Assembly: GCF_004011695.2 (NCBI RefSeq)
Contig: NC_082419.1
Location: 186,001-250,000 of the forward strand
Direction of reading: 5' to 3'
From: Ascochyta rabiei
Lineage: Eukaryota; Ascomycota; Dothideomycetes; Pleosporales; Didymellaceae
Length of the DNA: 64,000 bases
Below the pieces are notes generated by a model that did not search any database, had not been told where the DNA came from, and saw only the letters and a list, made by a program, of their open reading frames with translations. This document shows, in pieces, positions 42,162 through 52,968 of the stretch. The first letter of the stretch is position 1; the number at the start of each line of letters is the position of its first letter. The translations under genes and the position numbers were made by a program.

Positions 42162-43397
42162 ATGCGCGTCCACGCCGCCCCACGGGCGCCCGCATGCTCC
42201 CCAGCGGCAGACACGTATTGCGGCTTCCTGTCCCTCCCCACCGAGCTGCGTTGTCACATCTACGACTGTCTCCTCGCCGAGCCGCACGCCATCACCGTTT
42301 CTGCCGGCTACACGACCCTCTTCGGCCACCGCCTACGCGACAAAGCGCGCAAAGTCGACGTGCCTGGCCTCCCCCTGGATTTCGCGCCCCTCGTGCGCAG
42401 CAGCCACGATGCTGCACTCCTCTCCGTCGCCACACCGCCTGAAGTTGCGCTCGACCAGCAAGACGGGTGGAGTGGCGGCAGCCCGCAGCTGCACTTGCCC
42501 GGCCCACTCGCCTTGCTGCGCACGTGTCGCATGCTCAACGACGAGCTCAGGGACTACATGCGCGGCCGCAAAGCGCGCAACGCTGCCCGCAAAGCCGCGC
42601 GCACAAACGACACGCCGCCCACGGCCTCACACGACACAGAGGGCCTGTCGCTCTACCTATCCTACCCTTACGGCGTCCTGGTGCTGAACCACCTCTACCC
42701 GTCTCTCCTCCAGCACGCGCGCCGCGTCTACCTCTCTGGCCACTACACGAGCGCCAAAGAGGCCCATCTGCCGCTCAATGCCTCCCTCGACTCCAACACC
42801 GACCTAAGCCTTACACCACAATCCTCCTTCGCAGCGCGCACCCCAGTACGTTCCATGTGCCGCGCCACCGCAAACCCCGCGCCCCGCCTCCGTTCCACTC
42901 GAACACGCCTGCGCCTTGATCCCCCACTGCAGCAAGCCACGCCGCCGAGCAAACCACCGACAGCATTCCCTGCTGTTGACAAATCCACTTCCTCGACGGC
43001 CCTGGCAGCCCTTGCAGACACGCTCCGCGTCCTCTTCCCCCCCACGCCCGCTCCCACCGCCTGCAGACCGCCACAGCTCGTCTCTCTGCACGCGCGCATT
43101 CTCTACCCCGGCGCAGACTCGTACTCCAGCGTCTGGAGCGACGAAAGCAGCCCAGTCAGCCATCTGCTGCGAGGCATCTGTGGAGGCAAGATTGACATGC
43201 AGGTCAAGCGCGGGAGTCTTGGATGTGGAGTCAGTGTCGGCGTTGTACCGCAGCCGAAGAAGCGGGTAGTCAGTACAAGCTGGGAGAATTGGAGGGTTGT
43301 CGAGCAGGCAACTGTCGCGCCCAACGGGAGGAGGATGACCGCGAGAGGCAGAGAAGTACGGACCGAGGACCTTGATCAGTTCTTGACAGGCGTCTAA
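42162..43397 (+). CDS. F-box-like hypothetical protein
   Basis: A single exon of 411 aa, starting at the ATG at 42162. Near residue 24 it has FLSLPTELRCHIYDCLLAEP, which resembles the first helix of fungal F-box-like domains, and LALLRTCRMLNDELRDYM, typical of the region after such domains in Dothideomycete proteins. A low-complexity Pro/Ser/Thr middle and a more ordered C-terminus (GGKIDMQVKRGSLGCGV) follow. Coding bias is GC-rich at third positions like its neighbours, supporting a real gene. A role in SCF ubiquitin ligases is not shown. It converges on the Zn2Cys6 gene with 249 bp between stops. Confidence 0.75.
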   Translation: MRVHAAPRAPACSPAADTYCGFLSLPTELRCHIYDCLLAEPHAITVSAGYTTLFGHRLRDKARKVDVPGLPLDFAPLVRSSHDAALLSVATPPEVALDQQDGWSGGSPQLHLPGPLALLRTCRMLNDELRDYMRGRKARNAARKAARTNDTPPTASHDTEGLSLYLSYPYGVLVLNHLYPSLLQHARRVYLSGHYTSAKEAHLPLNASLDSNTDLSLTPQSSFAARTPVRSMCRATANPAPRLRSTRTRLRLDPPLQQATPPSKPPTAFPAVDKSTSSTALAALADTLRVLFPPTPAPTACRPPQLVSLHARILYPGADSYSSVWSDESSPVSHLLRGICGGKIDMQVKRGSLGCGVSVGVVPQPKKRVVSTSWENWRVVEQATVAPNGRRMTARGREVRTEDLDQFLTGV

Positions 43398-43646
43398 GAG
43401 ATGGAAAGGAAGCAAGTTGGTTGGCGGGGATTGATGAGACTCGGATTGTACGATGCCTGGACACGATGTTGGATACGATGTTGCATTACGACGACTACGA
43501 CGGAAAGCATGCGACTGCTGGCAGTCAGGATATCATCACGCGGGCCGCTTGCTCTATTCACTCTTTGCAGGCCGCCCACAGTATCATTCTCATGTCTCAC
43601 TACCAAATGTAAAACCCTGAACCACCGTATCCACACCAACCCACGC

Positions 43647-45467
43647 CTACCACTCAATCCACACCACCGTCCCCCCTCCCCTGCGCATCTGCTCCGCATC
43701 AGCGAGCCTCACCCTAGCCCTCCACGGCCCCTCATGATGAACATCTAAACCCACCATCCTCGCCGTCTCAGGAACAATCAAATCCCCCGACCCTTCCCCC
43801 GACCCATCCGTTATCCGATCCACGCCTCCCGCACCCGCCTGCTCCAGCCCCCACGCCACCCTCCCGATCCGCCCCGCCAGCACCCCGTCAAACAGCCCCT
43901 CTCGCCGCGGATGGCTTAGCATGAGCTCGATGGCCCGCTTGCGCAGCGCCACGCACGAAGAGGGCGCGCTGGTCGCTATCAGCCACAGTGCGGAGAGCGG
44001 GCCCGGCGCGGCGGTGTACACGGGCGCAGATGGCGAGGTGGTGGCGAGGAGGTGCACCGCGTGGGACATGATGGCTGTAAAGTGCGTGGTGGGGTTGTAG
44101 GGTGTGTGTGCGAGGGGGCTGGCGATGGCGAAGTGCTGGGCTAGCGGGGCGATGGAGGAGCGGAGGCAGTGGCTTGTTTGCAGGTGCAGGAGCATGGTTT
44201 GTGAGAGGCTGCGGGATGCCGAGGGGGTTGCAGGGGCTGGGAGACTGCTGAGTTTCTTCACGCTGTGGGATACGCGCTCGAACCGCCAGACTAGCGCGTG
44301 GTGTTCGTGCTGTATGCTGGTTCGCTCTGTGCATGGTCGGACTACGCAGCCTCGATTGAAGGCGAGGGTGTCGTTGAGCAGGGTCTCAACGCGGCTGTGT
44401 AGTTCGGATAGCGCCCGTGGATGGGACATGTCTATGTCGGCACTGTCCGAGGCTTGTGGGGATGAGAAGGCGGGCTCCCAGTTCGGGATGTCGGACCAGT
44501 TTATGCTGCTCCGTGCTTGTATGTCCAGTCCAGTGAGTATGGAGCGTAACGAGCTCAACGAGACGGGGTGCGTGTTGTCGACGTGGCTCTGTGAGCTCGT
44601 CTCCCGCAGCATGCGTATTCCGCTCCGGAGATGGTCGAGTGCTGCCTGTTGTTGGCCCTGCAGATTAGCCAGGCTGCCGAACAGGACACAACAAGTCATG
44701 ACTGTCAGCTTGTCTGCTGCGTCAATCCTGCCGCCCTGGGTCTGTTGCTTGACTAGTTGCTGTATGGCTTTATTCGACTGGCTCAGAGCGAACTGAAAGT
44801 GCTGGTTCGCAACATCGCTATCGACGTGTGACGACGTGCACTCGTAGAACCTCCTGTACATGGCGCCAAGAGCGACGAGGCAGTGTTGTACGGAGGCATG
44901 CTGATGGGCAGCTTGCAGAACTTGACGCTGCCAGAATACTGAATTGGAACTCCGTGCCAGCGCAGGGCCAGCATGTGTTACGAAGAACCGGAAGCTTGTG
45001 TGCTCGTCGGCGGTCTCAAGGCGAAGCGATGGCACCAGAAATGATGGCACGTTGAAAGACCGAGTCTCTGACACGAAGTCGACAATGTCTTGGCCTTTGA
45101 TCAACAGGGGTGGAGATGTGATGGGTGTCCGTTCAGGCAAAGACGTCCGTACAGAGGTCAAGTCAAGATTGTAGCCGTCACACGTGCGGCCTGTGGTAGT
45201 ACACCGTCTACAATGAGGTTTGGCTTCGTCACACTTTACTTTGCGTATCCTAACAGGCGAGTATCAGTACCGTCAGGTAATACGTGGCTGCCTGGAACAG
45301 CGAATGCAACATAGATATCCGTCCGCTGTGCAAACATGCAACGAAAGTACTTCATGGCCGTGCAAAGCGGTGACCGAGATCAGCACTCACTTGCACGTTT
45401 TGCACCCTGTTTTAGTCTTTGGCCTATAGGCCCTGAGCCGCGTTCTTGCCACAGGTGCGGTAGCCAT
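43647..45467 (-). CDS. Zn2Cys6 transcription factor
   Basis: Exons 45467-45391 and 45249-43647 (141-bp intron) join in phase to 559 aa. The intron splits the zinc cluster after its second cysteine. The spliced motif is C-KT-C-KIRKVK-C-DEAKPH-C-RR-C-TTTGRT-C, which is the exact C-x2-C-x6-C-x6-C-x2-C-x6-C spacing of the GAL4-type domain at residues 22-49. Downstream is a helical region with HASVQHCLVALGAMYRRFYE and LTVMTCCVLFGSLANLQG, typical of Fungal_trans_2 regulators. It is a DNA-binding nuclear protein; targets are unknown. Confidence 0.9.
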
Positions 45468-46144
45468 GGCTGGCGATAGCGTTCAAGCTGGTTGTCCGGG
45501 CAGAAGTGCAAGAGTCTGTGCGAACAAACGAGCTTCACGCGCGAGAGCCGATGTTGTCCGTGGGTTGGATCACGTATACGCGTAGGAAGACGCTCTGTGA
45601 AGTTTGGCGATGTTGGTGTTGCCGAAGAGCTCGGACGCAGTCAGGCTGGTATCAAACCATGCCTTGACAGCGAAGCCTAGTCCTTGATAGTGTCAAAACA
45701 ATAATTCAGTGTGCCCATATCACCGACAGTCTCTCATCTGGTTGTAGTGCGGGCCACAATTGGGTACCTTTGGTCAGAAAACAAACCCTGAAATCAGATT
45801 TCACAGTACTTAATACCTCTGTGAATACTCTATAACATAATGCTTGCATTGGGCAAAGATGTTCTGCTAAAGACGCTCTTTTAAATAAAGCTATTCATCA
45901 ATATTTTTAGACCAACAGTAGTGGTGTTATACTACGTCGAAACAGATTTTTTTTGGTGTATTGATTTTGGTTTTTGGGGTCTGGTTTCCGTCCAAAGGTA
46001 CCTAATCCTCACCTGTAGTGCAGACTGCTGGAATGTTGGCAAAGTCGCGGCGACTGGTTCCAGCAGGACCGTAGGAGTAACTTGAAGCAGTGCCGTGCTC
46101 GAAGGTAGTCTCCACAATTTGGCCAATCAAGTTCAACCTTTTTG
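45468..46144. other. Promoter side of Zn2Cys6 gene and transposon flank
   Basis: The first ~250 bp should hold the Zn2Cys6 gene promoter. From about 45700 the sequence becomes AT-rich up to the left terminal repeat of the transposon. No gene seen. Confidence 0.4.
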
Positions 46145-46194
46145 GTAACGTAAGCGGTAAGCGAGTCGCTCAGGCAAGCGAGTCGCTCACCTTT
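46145..46194 (+). repeat. Left terminal inverted repeat (50 bp)
   Basis: Identical over 50 bp to the reverse complement of 47943-47992. It contains two direct copies of aagcgagtcgctca, each enclosing the near-palindrome agcgagtcgct, a plausible transposase-binding arrangement. Confidence 0.95.
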
Positions 46195-46639
46195 GCCAAG
46201 ATCACACCTCCTTCAACCTTTCATCCAATGTCTTAACAACCTGATCTCGAATTGCTTTCTTGTGAGGATAGGATAGTCCTTGCTATCTAAGCTATAAAAT
46301 CTGACGCGTTGCTAAGCTAGTAACGCGCTGCTGCTATCTATAACGTTCCTTAAAGGACCCTCTCTAACTAACGCGCTAAAACCACCTTACAACGCAATTC
46401 CTATCCTAACTTATCCTAGCTTACTAGGGTTAAAGAGGACACAATTATACAATATATAAGGAAGCTTAATATATAAGGCTTTGCCTCTACGCTTAGCTAC
46501 GTACGTAAAATAGCTAATTAACTGCTAGCTGCCTGTTACAGTAGCCAGGTTAGGAAAAAATAGGCCAGGAACCTTATACGCTAGAAGCCTAAGATTAAGT
46601 CTTACGTAAATAGACAGCGCAATTACTAGAAAGTCCTAT

Positions 46640-47870
46640 ACAGCAACCTAGCTATTATTAGCCCCTAGTTTAACCTTATATATAACGTTAAAGCTAAGTA
46701 TAGTATCCTAGACAAAGATACCTACAACTTTAATAAGACTGGCTTCTAGATAGGTGTTAGGGGGTCTGTTAAGGTAGTAACTGCGTCTGAGAGGCGTCTT
46801 AGACCATTGTAGGTCCAGCCTGGTAACTGTAAATAGGCAATGTTAATTGCCGCAATTAATGCTATAGGGTAGGTTATCCCACCCTTTATTATCTTTAAAG
46901 CAAAGAACTATAACTAAGCCTAGTATTACAACCTAAAGGATTAGCAGATTAGTGTTAGTAAGAATAGCTGGACAACAAATAAACTAGGCCTAGAGTAGCT
47001 AAAGCACTTTATCTAGTACATAACAGCCCAGACAGTAGGTAGCCACCAGCTGCTAATTATTAATAGCTACAAGAGCTACAAGTTACTTACCTTCTAGAAT
47101 CTGTATAAGGAGAGTAAGATTATCACTCTCTATATACCTTCTTACACCTCCCACATCCTACAGCTACTTAATGTAGGGTGTTTTGCCCTATTAAAGCAGG
47201 CGTATAAGAAGGAAATTAATGTCTTAGTAAACTGTTATATTACCTACATTAACAAGAAAGCGTTCCTAGCTACCTTTAATCAGGTTTTTAATAAGGCGTT
47301 CTTATCTAGTAATATTTAATTAAGCTTCTAAGCAACAGGCTTAGTTCCAGATAACCTAGAGGTAGTGCTATTAAGGCTTAAAGTAAAGCCTTGTACGCCA
47401 TCACCACCTCTACCAGGGCCTACCCCCTAGCAACCTAAAACACTAAGCAACACTGCTGAAATTAGAGCTTAGTTAACGCTGATATTAAAGAGAATTAGGG
47501 AATACAGAAGTTTATTAACAGAATTAATCTGTAAGATAGTGCAGCAGTTTTAAAAGGGAGCTGAAATAATAGTGCATACCCAGGTGCTGATAGCAGCTAA
47601 GATAGTTAAGCTTTAAGCAGCAAATAAAGCTGCTTCTGAGCGTAAAACACGTAAAAAGAAGCAGATCTAGCATAGTAGGACCCTATCTTAGCAAGAAGCA
47701 GAGGAGATAGTTAAGCGTAGGGATGCTGATGCGCTAGTTAAGGCTAAGAGGCGTAAGGAGAGGATGCGAACGGGTGGTAGTGGACAGGGTTCTTAACGCT
47801 GTAGGAGGTGTAGTAAGGTAGGGTACAACAAGCGCACATATAAGAAAGATACTGTAGACTAATTAGATTA
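46640..47870 (+). pseudogene. DDE transposase remnant (pogo/Fot1 type)
   Basis: In the plus frame, broken by many stops, recognisable blocks appear in order. The first catalytic region YNF-N-KTGF lies about 46725 (the Asp of YNFDETGF-type motifs reads Asn). Then ASERRLRP and QPGN, INAIG and PPFIIFKAKNY near 46850-46910, and LGLE-LKHFI at about 46985. Next comes VGSHQLLIINSYKSYK near 47038 (second catalytic region, again Asn for Asp), then IITLYIPSYTSHILQLLNVG at about 47125. A Lys-rich tail and a Cys-x2-Cys knuckle-like end follow near 47800. The stops are at codons consistent with Gln or Trp mutated by RIP. No intact reading frame exists. Confidence 0.85.
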
Positions 47871-47942
47871 ATTTAACGTACTATAAGCTACAGTACGACG
47901 TTGTGGTGTTGAGTTATAGTGTTGCAAAGGTCTAAGGCTTGA

Positions 47943-47992
47943 AAAGGTGAGCGACTCGCTTGCCTGAGCGACTCGCTTACCGCTTACGTTAC
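47943..47992 (-). repeat. Right terminal inverted repeat (50 bp)
   Basis: Perfect inverted copy of the left terminal repeat at 46145-46194. It shows no RIP-type change, in contrast to the element interior. Confidence 0.95.
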
Positions 47993-48514
47993 AACTTTTT
48001 CCCACTCTGCACAATTCCACCGATGAATTGACATTGGCCGGGTAGCTGTCAGTGCTCACTGTTTTTTTTTTTTTCAGGTCTGTTGCCTGTTCCGCCCGTC
48101 CGGTGGTTGGGAGTGGATCGCTGTATGAAAAGGGGATGCAGGGTGAAAATTTGTGCAAGCAAGATTAGTCAGGGGTCTCTGCGCTTCGAGTATAAAAGGT
48201 CATGCATCTCCGTCCCTCTTTCTGATCTGTAGTTCGACGATACTTCATAGAATCATTTCTATAGTACACGTCCTCTTCTGAGCTTCCTACAGAAGCCACA
48301 GATTCTCCAACCTGGTTGATGACTTTCAGCCTCGATGCCCCGGAGTGAGGCCTTATTGCATCTGCTTAGGCGGATGTGGCGATGATCTTCAGCCAACTGG
48401 GCTCGTACTTCGGTCGACCTGGGCGGCAGGGCGTTGATGGCAATCTGACAGGCCTTTTTTTCATTGATGTATCTGGCTTGCCAGGTGCTCGAGGAAGAAT
48501 ACTTTGCTATGTAC
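47993..48514. other. Intergenic, transposon flank
   Basis: Contains a T-run at 48061-48074 and a CT-rich section (48200-48300). No reading frame with features. Confidence 0.4.
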
Positions 48515-48937
48515 TCATTCAGTCTGTTTGTGAATGCGTCCTCTAGAATATTGTTTCAGACAACTAAAAAAGAAAACATGAAAAGTGCGACAGTGAGCGG
48601 CAGATAGCGGCTCAATATTTGGTGTCACTGACATCATGCGGTGCATGTAATCTTGGTTGTATGCGAGCCATTCCCGCGTGGGCGGCATGTCATGTAGGCG
48701 CCTGCGAACGGCTGGCAGAGTTGCAGCCATACAGATTTCAAGGGTTCGTAAGGTGTGGAGGGGGGATACGACAGTGCATGATCGTGAACCAGGAGTGAGC
48801 AAATCCTGCATGCCGCGCGAATCCACAAAGCGATATGTCGAATAGGAGGAAAGCCCGCGACAATATCTCAAAGGGTTCCGAGGCAATATGGCCGGTGGCC
48901 AGCGGCGGCTATATTCTCGAGGTGTAGCTGTGCTCAT
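48515..48937 (-). CDS. Hypothetical protein
   Basis: An ATG at 48937 opens a 140-codon frame (MSTATPREYSRRWPPAILPR; later RRRLHDMPPTREWLAYNQDY). It is basic, without signal peptide or clear membrane span. The sequence does not look biased or repetitive, which gives some support, but no family is recognised and the C-terminal end may include an unspliced intron. Moderate to low certainty. Confidence 0.35.
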   Translation of the reverse strand: MSTATPREYSRRWPPAILPRNPLRYCRGLSSYSTYRFVDSRGMQDLLTPGSRSCTVVSPLHTLRTLEICMAATLPAVRRRLHDMPPTREWLAYNQDYMHRMMSVTPNIEPLSAAHCRTFHVFFFSCLKQYSRGRIHKQTE

Positions 48938-49368
48938 GTTCGTCGCCTCGGTCAACCGTCGGAGTGTGAAAGTGCGCGCCGAATCACGATCAGCTGCTTT
49001 CCGATTTCTTCCACTGCCTTCACGGATCCGGCACAACACTCCCACAACGACCTTGGAAACCCACTCTCCACTTCCCCGCCATTGCGTATAAGAGAGCCGT
49101 CATACCCCGCCATCCTTAGTACATCGTTGTGAATCGAACCGCCTGCTAGAAGAGGTAGTCGTTGTGTACAGCTGCAGAACTGTGACCCGTTGTTACGTCA
49201 CACGCACACCGGCCGCCTGTAATCGTGCAAGACAAACGCATACGTCGAGTCATCCAGGAGCGGGGAGCCCACCGTACAGTAGAACAAGACCTGATCGACC
49301 TGCTGGTGTTGTTTGGGAGAAGAGGTGCACAGTCTTTGGCTGGGTACAAAAGCGCGCACCAACTGTTG

Positions 49369-49917
49369 ATGCACGAAGACCACCAGTACTCACTGGCAGG
49401 GCGAGAGGCCTCTGAGAACGCCATGACGACCAACAGACCCTTCTTCGGCAGCTTTCTGGCTGCCTTTCGCGCCCAGCCTAATATACAGAAAGCTGGCGCA
49501 TCACAAGCAATATCGGCGGCGTCCTACTCACACACAACTGCACCAACCCAGATACAGAACTACGAACCATCAAACACCACACGCACCATCACCACCAAGA
49601 CACGATCACCTTCACCTGGCGCGACGACAACAGTGGTGCAGACCACGGGCCAATTCCAGCCCACCAGGCAACACGCGGCACCCTACCACCGCTCCACATC
49701 GCCAACCCACACAAAGGCGTTCCCCATACCGGGTGCATCGCAAAGGAGTAGAAGAGGGTCTGACAGCTCATCAGACGGCTTCAATGAGATCATGGGTACT
49801 GAAAAGTGGTACATAGGCGGTCGAACAGCAACTGGCGAGGAGAAGTTCTACAAGCTTGGCATGGTGAAGCGTCGCCGAAGCGCAGATCGCTTGAGCGTGG
49901 ATAAACTCAGTATATAA
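49369..49917 (+). CDS. Conserved-looking hypothetical protein, Ser/Thr-rich
   Basis: The frame 49369-49917 encodes 182 aa. A second in-frame ATG at 49423 (MTTNRPFFGSFLAAFRAQPN, 164 aa) may be the true start. The N-terminal FFGSFLAAF block, a disordered Thr/Ser/Pro middle, and the C-terminal block EKWYIGGRTATGEEKFYKLG followed by MVKRRRSADRLSVDKLSI suggest a small conserved fungal protein; the last block looks like an ordered, selected motif. No domain or function is known to me. The basic end could be a nuclear signal. Confidence 0.6.
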   Translation: MHEDHQYSLAGREASENAMTTNRPFFGSFLAAFRAQPNIQKAGASQAISAASYSHTTAPTQIQNYEPSNTTRTITTKTRSPSPGATTTVVQTTGQFQPTRQHAAPYHRSTSPTHTKAFPIPGASQRSRRGSDSSSDGFNEIMGTEKWYIGGRTATGEEKFYKLGMVKRRRSADRLSVDKLSI

Positions 49918-50646
49918 AGAGAGGATAATACTCACGTTCATACGCATGCAGGAACCGGCGTTTGCGGCATTTTCTGGGCTTCTCAGCATTTGCGAGATTA
50001 TGCGCCAGGCGTTTAGGAAGGGATACCACATGCCAGGACCATGCAACGGTCATGAACCAACGATACCAATATACTTACGCTTTCTCGGGCTTCTTTGCTC
50101 GCTTCTCATGTCTCTAAAAACGCCGTCTGCATGCATGCATTTGCACGTTGGGCTTGCCAAGCGTTGGACAACCCGGCTTCAGTCTTATTTCCGAACACTG
50201 ACTCTCCTCAGGGAACCCGCCAGCAGCAAATAAATAGCGTAGAGACACAACCGGACGACTTTGGTTGGTCATCGGTTCGTTTCCAGCCGGCGGTGTGAAT
50301 GCCGACTCGGAATCCACAGAATTGCTTCCGATGCCCTGTCACACTACTCCGCTTTTCGGCAACTGGTCACAATGGGCTACAATCTTTTCACGGAAAAGCG
50401 TCTCTACAGACTAGACTATGACGGCAACATGCTCCCAGCCGCGGATAAGACCAGCACTAACGCTGCAAGATGTGCCACAATGTCGACCTTACAGATCTCG
50501 ACTCTCCTGAGTCACCATTTTTCTTACTCTTCTTAGATAAGAGAACTAACTGTAGTCGCCGATCGCTGGTATCATCCACGATAAGTATTCTGCTGGAAGC
50601 CTACAACCAACTCTCGTTCTAGAATTGCTTTCCATGACTTTGAACC
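49918..50646. other. Intergenic, MFS promoter side
   Basis: Short frames only. A 54-codon frame starting at 50372 (MGYNLFTEKRLYRLDYDGNM) is open but has no support beyond its ATG. Confidence 0.4.
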
Positions 50647-52572
50647 ATGGCTCCTCAAAACGATCTGGTCCCAGCAACAACTGCTGCGCCTCAGATCAAC
50701 GAGGAACCTCAAAAACAGGCGCAATACGCTTCTATCGTACCAGAAGGTAATCAGCGTTTGCAACTTCAGCCTACGATATCCTCGATCAGTCACCATGACA
50801 TGGCCCACGCGACTCACGTGGTGACTGGAGACTTGGACGAGGTCTACAATCGCTTTACTGAACGACGAAAGATGATTATAGTGGCTGCTATGTCGTTCTG
50901 TAGCTTCCTTGCCCCCATCTCTTCCACCACTGTTTTGTCCGCTGTACCAGAAGTGGCAGCGACATACAACACCGATGGATCGATCATCAACATATCAAAT
51001 GCATTGTATATGCTCTTCATGGGTATCAGCCCCTGCTTCTATGGGCCATATGGCAATATCTATGGTAGGAAATGGGTATGCAATAGTCTTCACCGGCAGT
51101 TAGGGCGATACAGTATCGTACTGACGAAATCATCCAGGTGTCTGTAGCAAGCGCAACGCTCTTCACTGCCTTCTCGGTTGGCACTGCTCTAGCTCCAAAT
51201 CTGGCAGCTTTCTTTGTCTTCAGAATCTTGACAGCCTTCCAAGGTACTGCATTTTTGGTGATTGGGAGTGCCGCCATTGGAGACATCTACAAGCCGGTAC
51301 GTAAATTTGTCAACTCCCTCACATGATGCTGCCATACTATGACTTCAACCTTGTCCAGCCAAGCACTCAGTCCTGACGTCCACGTCAACATAAGTGGGAC
51401 TACGATGGACCACTGCAATTGCAGAAGGTACCCCCTTGGCAGCTGTTCGAACTAAACTGACATTCTCCAGACTGAGCGTGGAACCGCACTAGGTTGGTTC
51501 TTGTCCGGAACACTGATTGGCCCGGCGCTAGGTGAGCATGTCATATTATACCGGATGTATTGCCTTGCTGACTGAGGAAGGTCCGTTCATTGGAGGCATC
51601 ATCGTCACCTTTCGATCTTGGCGCGACATCTTCTGGCTGCAGACAGCCTTGGCGGGTACCGCGGTCGTCCTTTGTTTCTTCGTCCAACCAGAAACCATCC
51701 ATGTTAAACGCTCCGAAGAGCTCAATGGCCTTTCGACCCCAGAGAAAGCGCACAAGATGTGGCAGTGGCTAAATCCGGTCCGCGTTATTCGTCTCTACCG
51801 CTACCCGAACTTATTCCTCGTTGTATGCCTTCAATACCAGGGTCAATTGGATGATATACTGACTGCTTGCAGGCTCTATCGTCCTCCTCTCTCGTCTGGA
51901 ATATGTACTCCCTGCTCACGCCCATTCGCTACGTCCTCAACCCGCGCTTCAATCTCTCCAGTCCTCTCCAAGGATCGCTGTTCTACATCGCCCCCGGCTG
52001 TGGCTACCTCCTTGGTACCTTCTTTGGTGGGCGTTACGCGGACCACATTGTGAAAAAGTACATCCGTATCCGAGGCCATCGCGAAGCCGAGGATCGACTA
52101 CGAAGTTGCTTGTGGTTCCTAGGCGGCGTTATCCCGGCATGCATGGTCATCTACGGCTGGAGTGTTGAGAAGAGGGTCGGCGGCATTGCGCTGCCGGTTA
52201 TCATGATGTTCCTACAGGGTGTGGCGCAATTGTTCTGTTTCCCAAGCCTGAATACGTATTGTTTGGACGTTATGCAGGGTCGATCTGCTGAGGTCATTGG
52301 TACGTTTCCTCTATCTAATTCTTGTTTAAGCTCAACACTAACGTCGAATAGCCGGCAACTACTTTATGCGCTACATGTTCGCAGCAGGTGGCTCGGCCGT
52401 CGTCCTTCCAGCTGTCCGAGCTATTGGCGTCGGGTGGTTTTCTACAATCAGTGCGCTCTTTCTCGTCCTCGGTGCAGGAGCTACATATGTTACTGCACTG
52501 TATGGAAAGGACTGGCGGGACGCTATCGACGCGAAGCAAGCGGCGAAGAAGGAAGGGGACAATCAGGCGTGA
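50647..52572 (+). CDS. MFS multidrug transporter, DHA1 (12-TM) type
   Basis: Six exons, 50647-51075, 51138-51296, 51471-51531, 51581-51822, 51873-52299 and 52352-52572, sum to 1539 bp and give 512 aa. TM1 begins RRKMIIVAAMSFCSFLAPIS. The DHA1 blocks are present: YGPYGNIYGRKW (motif A-like), DIYKPTERGTALGWFLSGTL and IGPALGPFIGG (motif C), and WRDIFWL. The N-terminal ~70 residues and the loop near residue 240-260 are cytosolic. Such Qdr/Aqr1-like proton antiporters export drugs, organic acids or metabolites at the plasma membrane. The actual substrate is unknown. Intron 2 is 174 bp; the rest are 49-62 bp. Confidence 0.92.
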
Positions 52573-52968
52573 ACTTTGACGTTCATGCCTCATGCATAGG
52601 GTTGGAGTACTGATGAATTTCAAAGTTTGCTGCAGGACTGTTTCTCTCACTTTGAGTTGCCATTAGATATTGGTTTATCGTGGGGTGCGAATGTGCAAGA
52701 CGCACAAGGTAAGTGAAGGAGTTTTAGAAGAAGCAGCTTGCATTATATACCCAAATCAAATCAAAGGTCGACATTTGTACACTGATTTCCATCGATTTCA
52801 AGCAACCTCAGAGTTCAACATGCAGTTAGTGACCTAGCTGACCCAACCCGCAAAATCCCGCTTCATCTGATTGGCCCACGGCAGCCACGCCTTGGCACAC
52901 CCGCAGCTTCTCAACTTCTCACGCATCCGCCGACATCGTCACCACATCGCAAACCCACACCCGCAACG
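52573..52968. other. Intergenic between MFS gene and QCR10
   Basis: No gene seen. The last ~100 bp are CA/CCGC-rich and should carry the QCR10 promoter and leader. Confidence 0.4.

Larger units (their letters stand above)
46145..47992 (+). mobile_element. Pogo/Fot1-like DNA transposon, RIP-decayed
   Basis: An 1848-bp element bounded by perfect 50-bp inverted repeats (46145-46194 and 47943-47992). The interior is strongly AT-rich and full of TAG/TAA, the pattern left by repeat-induced point mutation (C to T, G to A). Despite the stops, the plus frame still reads as a pogo-clade DDE transposase. Termini begin gtaacgtaagcggtaagcga. A target-site duplication could not be set: flanks are similar (..caaccttttt g / aacttttt..) but not identical, and no clean TA duplication was found. 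The copy is dead unless mobilised in trans. Confidence 0.9.

Noticed and set aside
46131..48005. Target-site duplication of the transposon
   Set aside because: Left and right flanks share only an approximate aac-ttttt pattern; no exact TA or 8-bp duplication could be fixed.
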